In this document: positions 25,277 to 33,446 of the stretch, piece by piece | Layout: each line of letters starts with the position of its first letter | Numbering within the stretch: the first letter of the stretch is position 1 | Assembly: GCF_014837145.1 (NCBI RefSeq) | Contig: NZ_JACYFS010000001.1 | Coordinates: forward strand, 868,001-932,000 | DNA length: 64,000 nucleotides | Source of the DNA: Chryseobacterium caseinilyticum | GTDB lineage: Bacteria > Bacteroidota > Bacteroidia > Flavobacteriales > Weeksellaceae | Reading direction: 5' to 3' | The notes under the pieces: model-generated | What the model saw: only the letters and a program-made list of their open reading frames with translations | What the model was told of the DNA's origin: nothing | Database searches by the model: none | Made by a program: the position numbers and the translations under genes

Positions 25277-26182
25277 TTAATTAAAACCAGCTCTAAACGC
25301 TAGCGGGCTTTGACTGGTTTTTTCTTTAAACAATTTGCTGAACGACTGCATATGCTCAAAACCTAATTCGTAAGCAATTTCACTTACCGTTAAATCCGTT
25401 GTTGACAGCTTTTCCTTTGCTTTTTCAATCAGCTTTTCGTGAATATGCTGTTGCGTATTCAAACCCGTCAATGTTTTGAGTAAACTACGCAGATAGGTTG
25501 GCGAAACATTTAATTGGTCTGAAATATATTGAACGGTTGGCAATCCCTTTGAAACCAAATCATCACTATTGAAATAATCTGAAAGTAATACTTCCAACCT
25601 GTCGAGAATTTGATGGTTGGTTTTCTTGCGGGTAATGAATTGCCTTTGGTAAAACCGTTCCGAATAATTTAACAAGGTTTCTAAATGTGAAATGATGATG
25701 TCTTGACTAAACCTGTCGATGTTTGTCTGATATTCGTTTTTGATGTTCTCAACAATACCATTTATCATTTTTTCTTCCTTATCAGATAAAAACAAGGCTT
25801 CATTGGTCATGTAGCCAAAAAAATCGTATTGTTTTATTTTTTTAGCCAGAGAAGTATTCCATAAAAAATCGGGATGGATAAACAACATCCAGCCATCTAT
25901 ATTTTCCGGAATGTTACCAGTTTCTCCACGCAAAATTTGTCCAGGTGATAAAAATGCCATCACTCCCTCATCAAAGTCATATTGTTGCTGTCCGTAAAAC
26001 AGTTTGTCACAACCTCTTTTTAAAGTAATTACATACAAATCAAAGAGTACAGCAAAAATTCCTGTATCCTTTTTTTGTTTGGATAAATCAATGAGTTCAA
26101 TCAATGGATGATGCGGTTTAGGCAAGCCCATTAATTTGTGTAACTCAGAAATGGTTTTTATTCGGATTGGCTTTTCCATCAT
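25277..26182 (-). CDS. AraC-family transcriptional regulator
   Basis: 301 residues. The N-terminal part resembles a cupin-type sensor (YDFDEGVMAFLSPGQIL, WMLFIHPDFLW). The C-terminal ~100 residues carry the two AraC HTH units (VQYISDQLNVSPTYLRSLLKTLTG and LTVSEIAYELGFEHMQSFSKLFKEKTSQSPLAFR). It is the third gene, 10 bases after the DoxX-like gene, of an operon with an SDR, so it likely responds to a metabolite handled there. The effector is unknown. Confidence 0.9.
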   Translation of the reverse strand: MMEKPIRIKTISELHKLMGLPKPHHPLIELIDLSKQKKDTGIFAVLFDLYVITLKRGCDKLFYGQQQYDFDEGVMAFLSPGQILRGETGNIPENIDGWMLFIHPDFLWNTSLAKKIKQYDFFGYMTNEALFLSDKEEKMINGIVENIKNEYQTNIDRFSQDIIISHLETLLNYSERFYQRQFITRKKTNHQILDRLEVLLSDYFNSDDLVSKGLPTVQYISDQLNVSPTYLRSLLKTLTGLNTQQHIHEKLIEKAKEKLSTTDLTVSEIAYELGFEHMQSFSKLFKEKTSQSPLAFRAGFN

Positions 26183-26192
26183 TCAGATTTGA

Positions 26193-26570
26193 TTAATTTT
26201 TTAAAAACGGATATTTCAACCAAATCAACACCAAAGGCATCATTAAAAACGGCATTTCCATCAATACCATTTTGAAATTACCAATCCTCATTGCCAATGC
26301 CATAATTATTAATATAGAAATAGCATTGAGCACATTGCCCAGGAAAAATGTTTTGGGGATAAGCAACAATACACCGACCAATAATGTAACACCACCGAAA
26401 ATGGGAATCATTGTTTCGGTAATACCCAATTCGCCCATCATTTTCATTGCTTCGGGATTTTTTTTGTAATTAAATGTTTCCCAGCCGTGTTTGAATGCCA
26501 AAAAAACCGACACTGCCAATAATACCAAAGAAATTATACTTTTTACCATCGTTTTGTTTTTAAAAATCAC
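26193..26570 (-). CDS. DoxX-like small membrane protein
   Basis: 125 residues (118 if the second Met, MVKSIIS, at 26549 is used). Four hydrophobic helices (SIISLVLLAVSVFLAF, MIPIFGGVTLLVGVLLLI, NAISILIIMALAMRIG, FLMMPLVLIWLKY) are typical of the DoxX/DUF4870-sized inner-membrane proteins that often accompany oxidoreductases. Position: between the SDR gene (40 bases upstream) and the AraC gene (10 bases downstream). The biochemical role of such proteins is not established. Confidence 0.7.
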   Translation of the reverse strand: MIFKNKTMVKSIISLVLLAVSVFLAFKHGWETFNYKKNPEAMKMMGELGITETMIPIFGGVTLLVGVLLLIPKTFFLGNVLNAISILIIMALAMRIGNFKMVLMEMPFLMMPLVLIWLKYPFLKN

Positions 26571-26610
26571 GTTACTAATTTATTGAATTCTTTTAAATTT
26601 CGTCCAAATA

Positions 26611-27537
26611 CTAAAACTCAACCTTTGCTAACTTTTGCGATACTTCCCATAACCTTTGAGCAATTTCTAAATCATTTGCCTGTTCAGGAATTTTTGCGAT
26701 AGATGGAAAACCACGGGTTTCACTCATTTTGTTTGGTCCGTAATACAATCCGCCTTTAGCTTCCGGCGAGGTGGCAGCAAATAAAGTGGGTAATGCGCCT
26801 TGTGACTGTGGCTGAAATAAAAACGGAAAAAATCTTCGCATAATTCCCGGAGTACTCCATTTTCCGGCACCATTTATCAATAGATTGGTTCGGGAAACAC
26901 CTGGGTGTGAAGCAATGCTGGTAATGCCCCAACCGTACTTTTCACTTCGTCGTTGCAATTCTAAGGCAAACACTAGGTTCGCCATTTTTGCCTGGCTGTA
27001 TGCTTCCCCCGGAACATACGAAGATGTTGACTGTAGGTCATCAAAATTAATTTTCCCGTTACGATTAGCTATGCTTGATACGGTAACCACACGAGCATCT
27101 TGTGCTTTACGAAGCAAAGGAAGCAATTGTGCTGTCAATGCAAAATGACCAATATGATTTGTACCGAATTGTAACTCAAAACCATCAGCAGTTTCGAGTC
27201 TGTTGGGTGGTGTCATAACGCCAGCGTTATTGATGAGCAGATTGATGGCTTCGCCTCTTTCGATCATTCTCGAAGCAAACGATTTGATTGAAGATAGATC
27301 TGCAAGGTCTATTTTCTCAAAACTCACTTTGGCTTTTGGATTATTTTGAAGGATTTGCGCAATGGTAGCTGCTCCTTTTTGAGCGTTTCGTCCCATTACA
27401 ATCACATTCCAACCCGCAGAAGATAATGCCAAAGCATCTTCGTAACCAACACCTTCTGTACTACCTGTGATTACAGCTAAACCACTATTTCTTTGAGGAA
27501 TATTTGAAGCGGTCCAATTTTTAGTTTCTTTTTTCAT
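26611..27537 (-). CDS. short-chain dehydrogenase/reductase (retinol dehydrogenase-like)
   Basis: 308 residues. Rossmann motif VITGSTEGVGYEDAL (TGxxxGxG), NNAG in LLINNAGVMTPP, catalytic Ser in TVSSIANRNG and the YxxxK in YSQAKMANLVFAL. The C-terminal part matches the WW-oxidoreductase/retinol dehydrogenase-like SDR group. NADP is suggested by MGRNAQKG after the second strand. First gene of the SDR / DoxX-like / AraC operon. The substrate is unknown. Confidence 0.9.
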   Translation of the reverse strand: MKKETKNWTASNIPQRNSGLAVITGSTEGVGYEDALALSSAGWNVIVMGRNAQKGAATIAQILQNNPKAKVSFEKIDLADLSSIKSFASRMIERGEAINLLINNAGVMTPPNRLETADGFELQFGTNHIGHFALTAQLLPLLRKAQDARVVTVSSIANRNGKINFDDLQSTSSYVPGEAYSQAKMANLVFALELQRRSEKYGWGITSIASHPGVSRTNLLINGAGKWSTPGIMRRFFPFLFQPQSQGALPTLFAATSPEAKGGLYYGPNKMSETRGFPSIAKIPEQANDLEIAQRLWEVSQKLAKVEF

Positions 27538-27744
27538 TATTAACGTTGTTTGTTAATGCAAAGTTGGCACATCTTTAAACGTTGGATTTATCCAAAACGA
27601 CTATTGATGTAGTTAAAAAAAGCTAGTCAATTGCAAAATTTTCCCTGAATTTTCGTGACCTATTTACAGTTTCGGCAATGGTCAGTAAAGAGGTCATAAA
27701 AATCTTGACCTGTTTTTATTTTTTTTGAATCTAAAGCAAAACAA

Positions 27745-27778
27745 AAAACGCTGCAAACAATATTGTTTACAGCGTTTT
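27745..27778 (-). terminator. hairpin downstream of tRNA-Ser
   Basis: A 17-base inverted repeat (AAAACGCTG at one end, CAGCGTTTT at the other) with one mismatch and no spacer, followed on the minus strand by an A/T-rich run. It lies 25 bases past the 3' end of the tRNA and likely ends its transcript; it could work in both directions. Confidence 0.65.
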
Positions 27779-27802
27779 AGCTTATTTTAGTTTCTCAAAT
27801 TG

Positions 27803-27887
27803 CGGAGAGAGAGGGATTCGAACCCCCGGACCTGTTACAGTCAATAGTTTTCAAGACTATCGCAATCGACCACTCTGCCATCTCTCC
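27803..27887 (-). tRNA. tRNA-Ser (TGA anticodon)
   Basis: 85 nt on the minus strand. The acceptor stem is GGAGAGA paired with TCTCTCC plus discriminator G; the T arm reads GGGGGTTCGAATCCCTC; the anticodon loop CTTGAAA within an ATAGT/ACTAT stem gives anticodon TGA. A long variable arm (ACTGTAACAGGT region) identifies the serine type. CCA is not encoded. It reads UCA and related Ser codons. Confidence 0.95.
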
Positions 27888-27921
27888 TCAAACTCCGATT
27901 GTGTCGTTGTTTTCAGTGGTG

Positions 27922-27952
27922 CAAAAATATAAAGTTTTTTTGTTTTGGCAAA
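27922..27952 (-). promoter_or_regulatory. promoter of tRNA-Ser (Bacteroidota type)
   Basis: On the minus strand, TTTG at 27949-27952 is separated by exactly 19 bases from TATTTTTG at 27922-27929. This is the full Bacteroidota sigma-factor pattern TTTG-N19-TAnnTTTG. The tRNA 5' end follows 34 bases later. Confidence 0.8.
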
Positions 27953-28014
27953 GAAAATTTTAATTTTATTTTAGTTATCTCAATAAATTGAAGATAATGA
28001 GATGTTTAAATTAT

Positions 28015-29718
28015 TTAAATTTCTTCAATCACTTCCTCATAGCTTACCGGATCTGCTATTTCCTGATACCGTTCCCATTCTGCTTCCAAAGTTTTATCTG
28101 TTTTCATTTCTTCTTCAAGTTTCTGTGTTTCCCGGTATTGGGTTGCTTCGGCAAGAAGTGTCCATTTACATTGGATTCCGATTGTTTCAATATGATTTTT
28201 CAAATCTGTAAGCTGAAGTCTGAAAAATTCTTTTCTCGGATTGATTTTATTGAGCTGGTTTTTGAGGAATTTTTTGTGAAGCTGTCGCTCCAAAGCTGGT
28301 GCATCTTCTGAAAATATCATAGCATGTACATCAAATTCAAAGGGAACACTGGCGTCGCCTAATTCACGAACACGGTCAAGAGGTTCTAAACGTCTCGTCA
28401 TTCCGATTTTATAAACATGCTCACCGAACGATCCGATATTGGAAATTACATAAACATTGCCTGTTTTGGTTTGCTGGGCCATTGAGATAGCGCGCTGATT
28501 TTTCTCCTCTGCCTGTTCGAGTTTGCCCTGTAATTCTTCCAGTTTTTGCTGAAAAAGTGCTTTTTGCTCTTCATTGGCTTTTGAAACCTGAGCTTCGGCT
28601 TTTTCGATAAGTCTTTTTAGTGTTTGCTCTTCTTTTTCAGCATCTTTAATTGCTTTTTCAAATTCTCTTCTTGCCTTTTCTTCTTCACGAATCTGCTCAC
28701 GGATCTGTCTTTGTTCCTCCAGCTCCATTGCCCGCAGTTCCTGAGCTACAACCGCCCATTTCAATTCTTCTAATCTCGCCTGATGGTAAATTTCAGAAAT
28801 TCTTGCATTTCTAAACGCTTTTCCGTTAAAATTCACCAATTGAAAAGCATCCTCGATTTTTTGTTTTAAAATTCCATAATTATCTTTGCGTACTGTTGAT
28901 AAAATGGAATCGACTTTTCCATTATAGGCATCTATAACGAAGTCGACAGCAGTTTTTTGTCTTTCATAATCAACATATTCACAAATTCCTGCCTGACGGT
29001 TGATAATCATTATCCTGTTGTTCTGACGAAGTTTTTTAAGGTTTTCACCGGCATCTTTATGACTAAAATCTTCAGCTAACTGGTCCAAAAGTGTATAGCT
29101 TGGGACCAGATATTCGTTACCATATCCTTTGATTACATTTTTCATCGCTTGAATTCTGTCTACAATTTCGTTGGCTTCTCTCAGGCTTCTGTAAGCATCT
29201 CCACCAATTGATTCTGCTTTATTTTCTGCAGTATTGATGATTCTTTTCGATTCTCTTACTGCGTTTTCATACAATAGCTCAATTTCCCGTTGTTTCTTTT
29301 CTGTCAGTTCTTTTATGTTTCTTCGGGATTCTCTTGCATTTTCCTGAGCTTCGGATAATTCCAGATTGCCTCTTTCTCGCAATTTTTCGTAGTCTTTCTG
29401 AGCCTTTTTAAGCAAATATTCACATTCTACTTTTACATCAATTATGTTTTGATATTTTCCCAGTTCAAAAACTTTCTCTTCCTGTTCTCTGTTTTTAATC
29501 CGAAAATTTGAAAGCTCTGTCTCAACAGTTTTCAGTTTGAATTTTAAAGTACCATTTTCACTTTGAAATTTCGTAGAATTGATTCTGGCTTCATTCAAAT
29601 CCTGAGTCAAATTGACAATCTGATCTTTGTTTTTCTTATTTTCTGACCTTAAATTATTGACCTTAATAAAAAAGTAAATGATGAGTACAACTGATGTGAC
29701 GATAATAAAAATTTCCAT
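28015..29718 (-). CDS. membrane-anchored DUF4041 / T5orf172 (GIY-YIG-like) protein
   Basis: 567 residues. An N-terminal helix (IFIIVTSVVLIIYFFI) anchors the protein, followed by long coiled coils (about 25-180 and 320-415), a central DUF4041 domain (about 185-330) and a C-terminal T5orf172/MUG113 domain (VYVISNIGSFGEHVYKIGMTRRLEPLDRVRELGDASVPF, in two pieces), which is related to the GIY-YIG nuclease fold. Proteins of this architecture occur in phages and bacteria; a role in DNA processing or phage defence has been suggested but is not settled. It stands beside the tRNA-Ser gene, a typical integration spot. It has no signal peptide and faces the cytoplasm. Confidence 0.85.
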   Translation of the reverse strand: MEIFIIVTSVVLIIYFFIKVNNLRSENKKNKDQIVNLTQDLNEARINSTKFQSENGTLKFKLKTVETELSNFRIKNREQEEKVFELGKYQNIIDVKVECEYLLKKAQKDYEKLRERGNLELSEAQENARESRRNIKELTEKKQREIELLYENAVRESKRIINTAENKAESIGGDAYRSLREANEIVDRIQAMKNVIKGYGNEYLVPSYTLLDQLAEDFSHKDAGENLKKLRQNNRIMIINRQAGICEYVDYERQKTAVDFVIDAYNGKVDSILSTVRKDNYGILKQKIEDAFQLVNFNGKAFRNARISEIYHQARLEELKWAVVAQELRAMELEEQRQIREQIREEEKARREFEKAIKDAEKEEQTLKRLIEKAEAQVSKANEEQKALFQQKLEELQGKLEQAEEKNQRAISMAQQTKTGNVYVISNIGSFGEHVYKIGMTRRLEPLDRVRELGDASVPFEFDVHAMIFSEDAPALERQLHKKFLKNQLNKINPRKEFFRLQLTDLKNHIETIGIQCKWTLLAEATQYRETQKLEEEMKTDKTLEAEWERYQEIADPVSYEEVIEEI

Positions 29719-29825
29719 AGTATTGTTTTATTTGTATACAATACTATGGAAATCCAGATGAATAAAAATACGGGAATCCGCATTTCAGAAATATATTTTA
29801 AAGAATTTTAATATTTTAAAGTAAA

Positions 29826-30626
29826 CTAATTATTACTTAAATAATCCTTAATCGTCTCTGTCACTCCAAAACTGTCATTAGAACACGCTTCAAACTTAGC
29901 TGCTTCTTTTACTGATGGATGCGCATTTTTCATCGCAAATGAATATTCTGCATTTTTAAGCATTTCGATATCGTTGAGATAATCGCCAAATGCCATGGTT
30001 TGCGTGGGAAGAATGTCGAGAGATTTCTGAAGTTTTTCGATAGCATTTCCTTTATTGGTATGCTTATTCATGATGTCTAACCAATTTTTACCGGAAACTA
30101 CCACTACCAAATCTTCATTTTCAAACTTTTTAAGTGCCGGATACAAAAATTCTTCTGAGCTCACAGGATGGTAAACTGCTATTTTAAATACAGAATCATC
30201 AACGGCCTCAGTGAGATCTTCCCTTTTCTGATTTTTGATGTAGTATCTGGTAAAATAGTCTACAAATTCCTGGTCGTTGCTTTCATAATAGGAACTGTCT
30301 TTTGCACTTAAGACCGCTCTTGCATCTGGAATTTGTCTGATAGTTTTTATAATTTCGGCAATCGCGAATTGACTTAAACGGTCAGCAAAAATTTCTTTAT
30401 TCTGATAAATCACATAACCCCCGTTTTCAGCGATGAAACCAATTTCACTTTCAATATCTCCAAAATATTTTGTAATACCGGACATTTGTCTTCCACTTGC
30501 AGGGACAAAAAGGATATTTCTTTTTTTCAGTTCTTCATAAATCTTCGGAAAATCCGGACTGACCTCATATTTTGAGTTCAGAAAAGTTCCGTCCATATCC
30601 GTAACAATCATTTTAATATCCTTCAT
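29826..30626 (-). CDS. HAD-superfamily Cof-type phosphatase
   Basis: 266 residues. Motif I is VTDMDGTFLNSKYE (nucleophile Asp), motif II SGRQMSG, motif III Lys in KGNAIEKL, and motif IV FGDYLNDIEML. The C2B cap type is that of Cof/YbjI-like sugar-phosphate phosphatases. It probably dephosphorylates a small sugar phosphate or FMN-type substrate in the cytoplasm. A TATCTTTG box lies 30 bases upstream, so it has its own promoter separate from the xylulokinase operon. Confidence 0.9.
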   Translation of the reverse strand: MKDIKMIVTDMDGTFLNSKYEVSPDFPKIYEELKKRNILFVPASGRQMSGITKYFGDIESEIGFIAENGGYVIYQNKEIFADRLSQFAIAEIIKTIRQIPDARAVLSAKDSSYYESNDQEFVDYFTRYYIKNQKREDLTEAVDDSVFKIAVYHPVSSEEFLYPALKKFENEDLVVVVSGKNWLDIMNKHTNKGNAIEKLQKSLDILPTQTMAFGDYLNDIEMLKNAEYSFAMKNAHPSVKEAAKFEACSNDSFGVTETIKDYLSNN

Positions 30627-30655
30627 TTTGTATACTTTTCTTTGGTAATGTTTCT

Positions 30656-30663
30656 CAAAGATA
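30656..30663 (-). promoter_or_regulatory. -7 promoter box of the HAD phosphatase gene
   Basis: TATCTTTG on the minus strand, fitting TAnnTTTG, ends 30 bases before the start codon. No clear -33 TTTG at 19 bases. Confidence 0.5.
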
Positions 30664-30742
30664 CGGGTTTATAAATGATTCGGTTTTAAGCAAAGGTTAA
30701 CTGTTAAAAAGTAAACGCTTTACATTTAAGTTTAATTGGAAA

Positions 30743-33379
30743 CTACTTCACTTCAATTTCAATTATATTTAGAGCTGTATTATCTGAGGAGCCTCCGTAC
30801 ATCAGTGTATACTTTCCCGATTTTGAAATCAAACCACCAGACTTTTCATCATAAAAATAAAATGATTCAGGATTAATTTCAAGTTTTACAATTTCCGTCT
30901 TTCCTGCAGCAATATTGATCCTTTTGAATGCACGCAGCGTTTTTACAGGAGAATCATGATCATTATCTCTTTTCACATAAACCTGCACCACTTCTTCCCC
31001 ATCTCTTTTTGACTGATTGGTTACGGGAATTTCAATGTTTAAACCTTCCGCTTTTTTTAGTTTTTTTGTAGAAATTTTCGCTTTACCATATTTAAAATCT
31101 GAATACGACAGCCCAAAACCAAAAGCATACAAAGGTGATTCTTTCATGTAGCGATAAGTTCGTCCCTGCATGTCGTAATTTTCAAATCCCTGTTTGTCTG
31201 CTGAATTTTTTGTAAGCGCAAGATCAAGCTGTGCGAGGGTTTTGTAAAAGGTCACCGGCAATCTTCCTGCAGGATTGTAGTCGCCAAAAAGAACGTCTGC
31301 AACGGCATTTCCGCCTTCCTGACCACTGTACCATGAACAAAGCAAAGCATCATAATTTTTCTCATCCTGCTCAAGAGCCAGGGCGCTTCCTGTCGACAGA
31401 ACGAAAATCACCGGCTTCCCGGTCTTTTTAAGTTCCGAAAGCATGTCCCGCTGTACTTTAGGTAAGTCAATTGAAATTTTATCTCCACCTTTAAAGCCTT
31501 CTGCATTCACCATCATTTCTTCGCCTTCGAGATTAGGCGACAGTCCTCCTGCAAAAATAATAGCATCTGCATCTTTCACTTTCTCTCTAACCGCAGCAAA
31601 ATTCAGAGGGTATTTTCTGTAAATATCGAATCCGATTGTGATCTGTTTGCCTTTCTGGATATGCTTTAACTCAACAGAATATTCTTTGTTTTTTTCAACT
31701 TTCAGAGCGACTTCAGTGGGTTTTGAAGCATTACCTCCTTTACGGCTCAGCAACTCTTTTCCGTCAACATATAAACTGTAACCGTCTGAAGCAACTGGAG
31801 CCAGAAAAACCTCACCGTCAATCGGACTTTTAAATATTCCGGAAATCTTCGTTGATGTGTTTTCTCTGTTTAAACCCTGTGCAAGCTGAGTTCCGCCGGA
31901 ATTATTATAATTGATTCCTCTTTTGTTAAACACAATAGCTGATGGCTTATCTTTGAATTCATTATTATTGAAAAACTCGACCTTCATCCCGTTTGCACCA
32001 TTTTTTTCAGTTAAAAAACTGTTGTATAAAGAGGTTTTTGATGACGGATCTACCAAGTCACAGCCGCGTTCATAAATAATTTCTGCATTAGGAATTTTCT
32101 TTTTTATACCCTCCAGAATTGTCACAGTGTAGGAAGGCGTTCCGTTGTAATTTCCAAGCTGCATGATTCCATCATCAGCGTTTGGTCCTACAACAGCTAC
32201 TTTTCTGATACTTTTTGAAAGCGGTAAAGTCTGATTCTGATTTTTAAGTAAAGTCATCGATTTCTGAGCAATCTTCAGTGCCTGACTGCGGTGTTCCTGA
32301 GATTCCACCACCGAGATTGGAATTTTACTCCACGGATTGGCATCTTTCGGATCCAGCATTCCCAACTCAAACCAACCAGTCAGAATTCTTTTTAAAGAAG
32401 TATCCAACTCAGATTCTTTTAACAAACCTTTTTCAAGAGACTGTGTGAGATTTTTGTATGAATTTCCACATTCAACATCAGTGGTGTGTTTCACAGCTGC
32501 AGCTACTGCAGTTTCGGGATTAGGATGGCTTGCATGAGCCTTTTCTTCATAGAAATCATAGATCGCTCCACAATCAGAAACAACCATTCCATTGAAATTC
32601 CAACGTGTCCGAAGAATATCCGTAACCAAAAAATTATTAGCACAGCAGGGTTCGCCATCAAAAGCATTGTACGCACACATCACTTCCCGTACATTTCCTT
32701 CTTTCACTAAAGCTTCGAATGCCGGCAAATAGGTTTCCCACAAATCACGGCGCGAAACGGTGGCGTTGTAGGAATGTCGGTTCCATTCCGGACCGCTGTG
32801 TACTGCAAAATGTTTGGCGGTGGCGTGTGTTTTAAAATATTTAGGATCATCTCCCTGCAAACCTTTCACTGCAGCAAGACCTAATTGCGTCGTGAGATAT
32901 GGATCTTCGCCATACGTTTCCTGACCTCTTCCCCATCTCGGATCACGGAAAATGTTGATATTCGGCGTCCAGAATGAAAGTCCGTGATATCTTTTAATCA
33001 CATTATTTTCAGCTAAATCCTGATTGTATTTTGCCCGGGCTTCATCAGAAATCATTTCGAAAGTTTTGAGATGTTCCGGAACATCCCATGTTGCAGCCAT
33101 CGCAATCGCCTGTGGAAAAACAGTGGCTTTACCTGCTCTGGCTACACCGTGAAGAGCTTCATTCCACCAGTCGTATGCGGGAATTCCCAAACGTTCGACA
33201 GCTTTTGAAGAATTCATCATCAGTCCTATTTTTTCTTCTGCGGTTAAGAGACTCAGCAAATTTTCCACTCTTTTTTCCCGCGCTACCGACGGATTTTGAA
33301 AAGGATATTTAAAATCAGTCTGCGCATGAAGATTTTGGGTTAACAGGATGACTCCCAAACCGATGATGAATTTTTTCAT
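30743..33379 (-). CDS. family 3 glycoside hydrolase with PA14 domain, exported
   Basis: 878 residues with a signal peptide ending NLHAQ. The GH3 N-terminal barrel has WWNEALHG, FWTPNINIFRDPRWGRGQETYGEDP (in pieces), KHFAVHSGPEWNRHS and the nucleophile in MVVSDCGAIYDF. The second GH3 domain follows; inside it a PA14 carbohydrate-binding insert spans about 455-600 (VEFFNNNEF, SDGYSLYVDGKELLS). The end is a fibronectin-III-like domain (VVQVYVKRDND). This layout fits a beta-xylosidase/alpha-L-arabinofuranosidase type enzyme acting on hemicellulose oligosaccharides in the periplasm. It is 67 bases downstream of xylulokinase, so one pentose-use operon is likely. Confidence 0.9.
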   Translation of the reverse strand: MKKFIIGLGVILLTQNLHAQTDFKYPFQNPSVAREKRVENLLSLLTAEEKIGLMMNSSKAVERLGIPAYDWWNEALHGVARAGKATVFPQAIAMAATWDVPEHLKTFEMISDEARAKYNQDLAENNVIKRYHGLSFWTPNINIFRDPRWGRGQETYGEDPYLTTQLGLAAVKGLQGDDPKYFKTHATAKHFAVHSGPEWNRHSYNATVSRRDLWETYLPAFEALVKEGNVREVMCAYNAFDGEPCCANNFLVTDILRTRWNFNGMVVSDCGAIYDFYEEKAHASHPNPETAVAAAVKHTTDVECGNSYKNLTQSLEKGLLKESELDTSLKRILTGWFELGMLDPKDANPWSKIPISVVESQEHRSQALKIAQKSMTLLKNQNQTLPLSKSIRKVAVVGPNADDGIMQLGNYNGTPSYTVTILEGIKKKIPNAEIIYERGCDLVDPSSKTSLYNSFLTEKNGANGMKVEFFNNNEFKDKPSAIVFNKRGINYNNSGGTQLAQGLNRENTSTKISGIFKSPIDGEVFLAPVASDGYSLYVDGKELLSRKGGNASKPTEVALKVEKNKEYSVELKHIQKGKQITIGFDIYRKYPLNFAAVREKVKDADAIIFAGGLSPNLEGEEMMVNAEGFKGGDKISIDLPKVQRDMLSELKKTGKPVIFVLSTGSALALEQDEKNYDALLCSWYSGQEGGNAVADVLFGDYNPAGRLPVTFYKTLAQLDLALTKNSADKQGFENYDMQGRTYRYMKESPLYAFGFGLSYSDFKYGKAKISTKKLKKAEGLNIEIPVTNQSKRDGEEVVQVYVKRDNDHDSPVKTLRAFKRINIAAGKTEIVKLEINPESFYFYDEKSGGLISKSGKYTLMYGGSSDNTALNIIEIEVK

Positions 33380-33446
33380 ATTTAAACTCTAATGATGTTT
33401 CAGTAAATCAGCAACAATTTTTATTAATTCAAATCAGATTTCAGAC

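Noticed and set aside
27691..27724. Short plus-strand hairpin (AGGTCA/TGACCT) followed by T's
   Set aside because: No plus-strand gene lies upstream for it to terminate; left as a chance inverted repeat.
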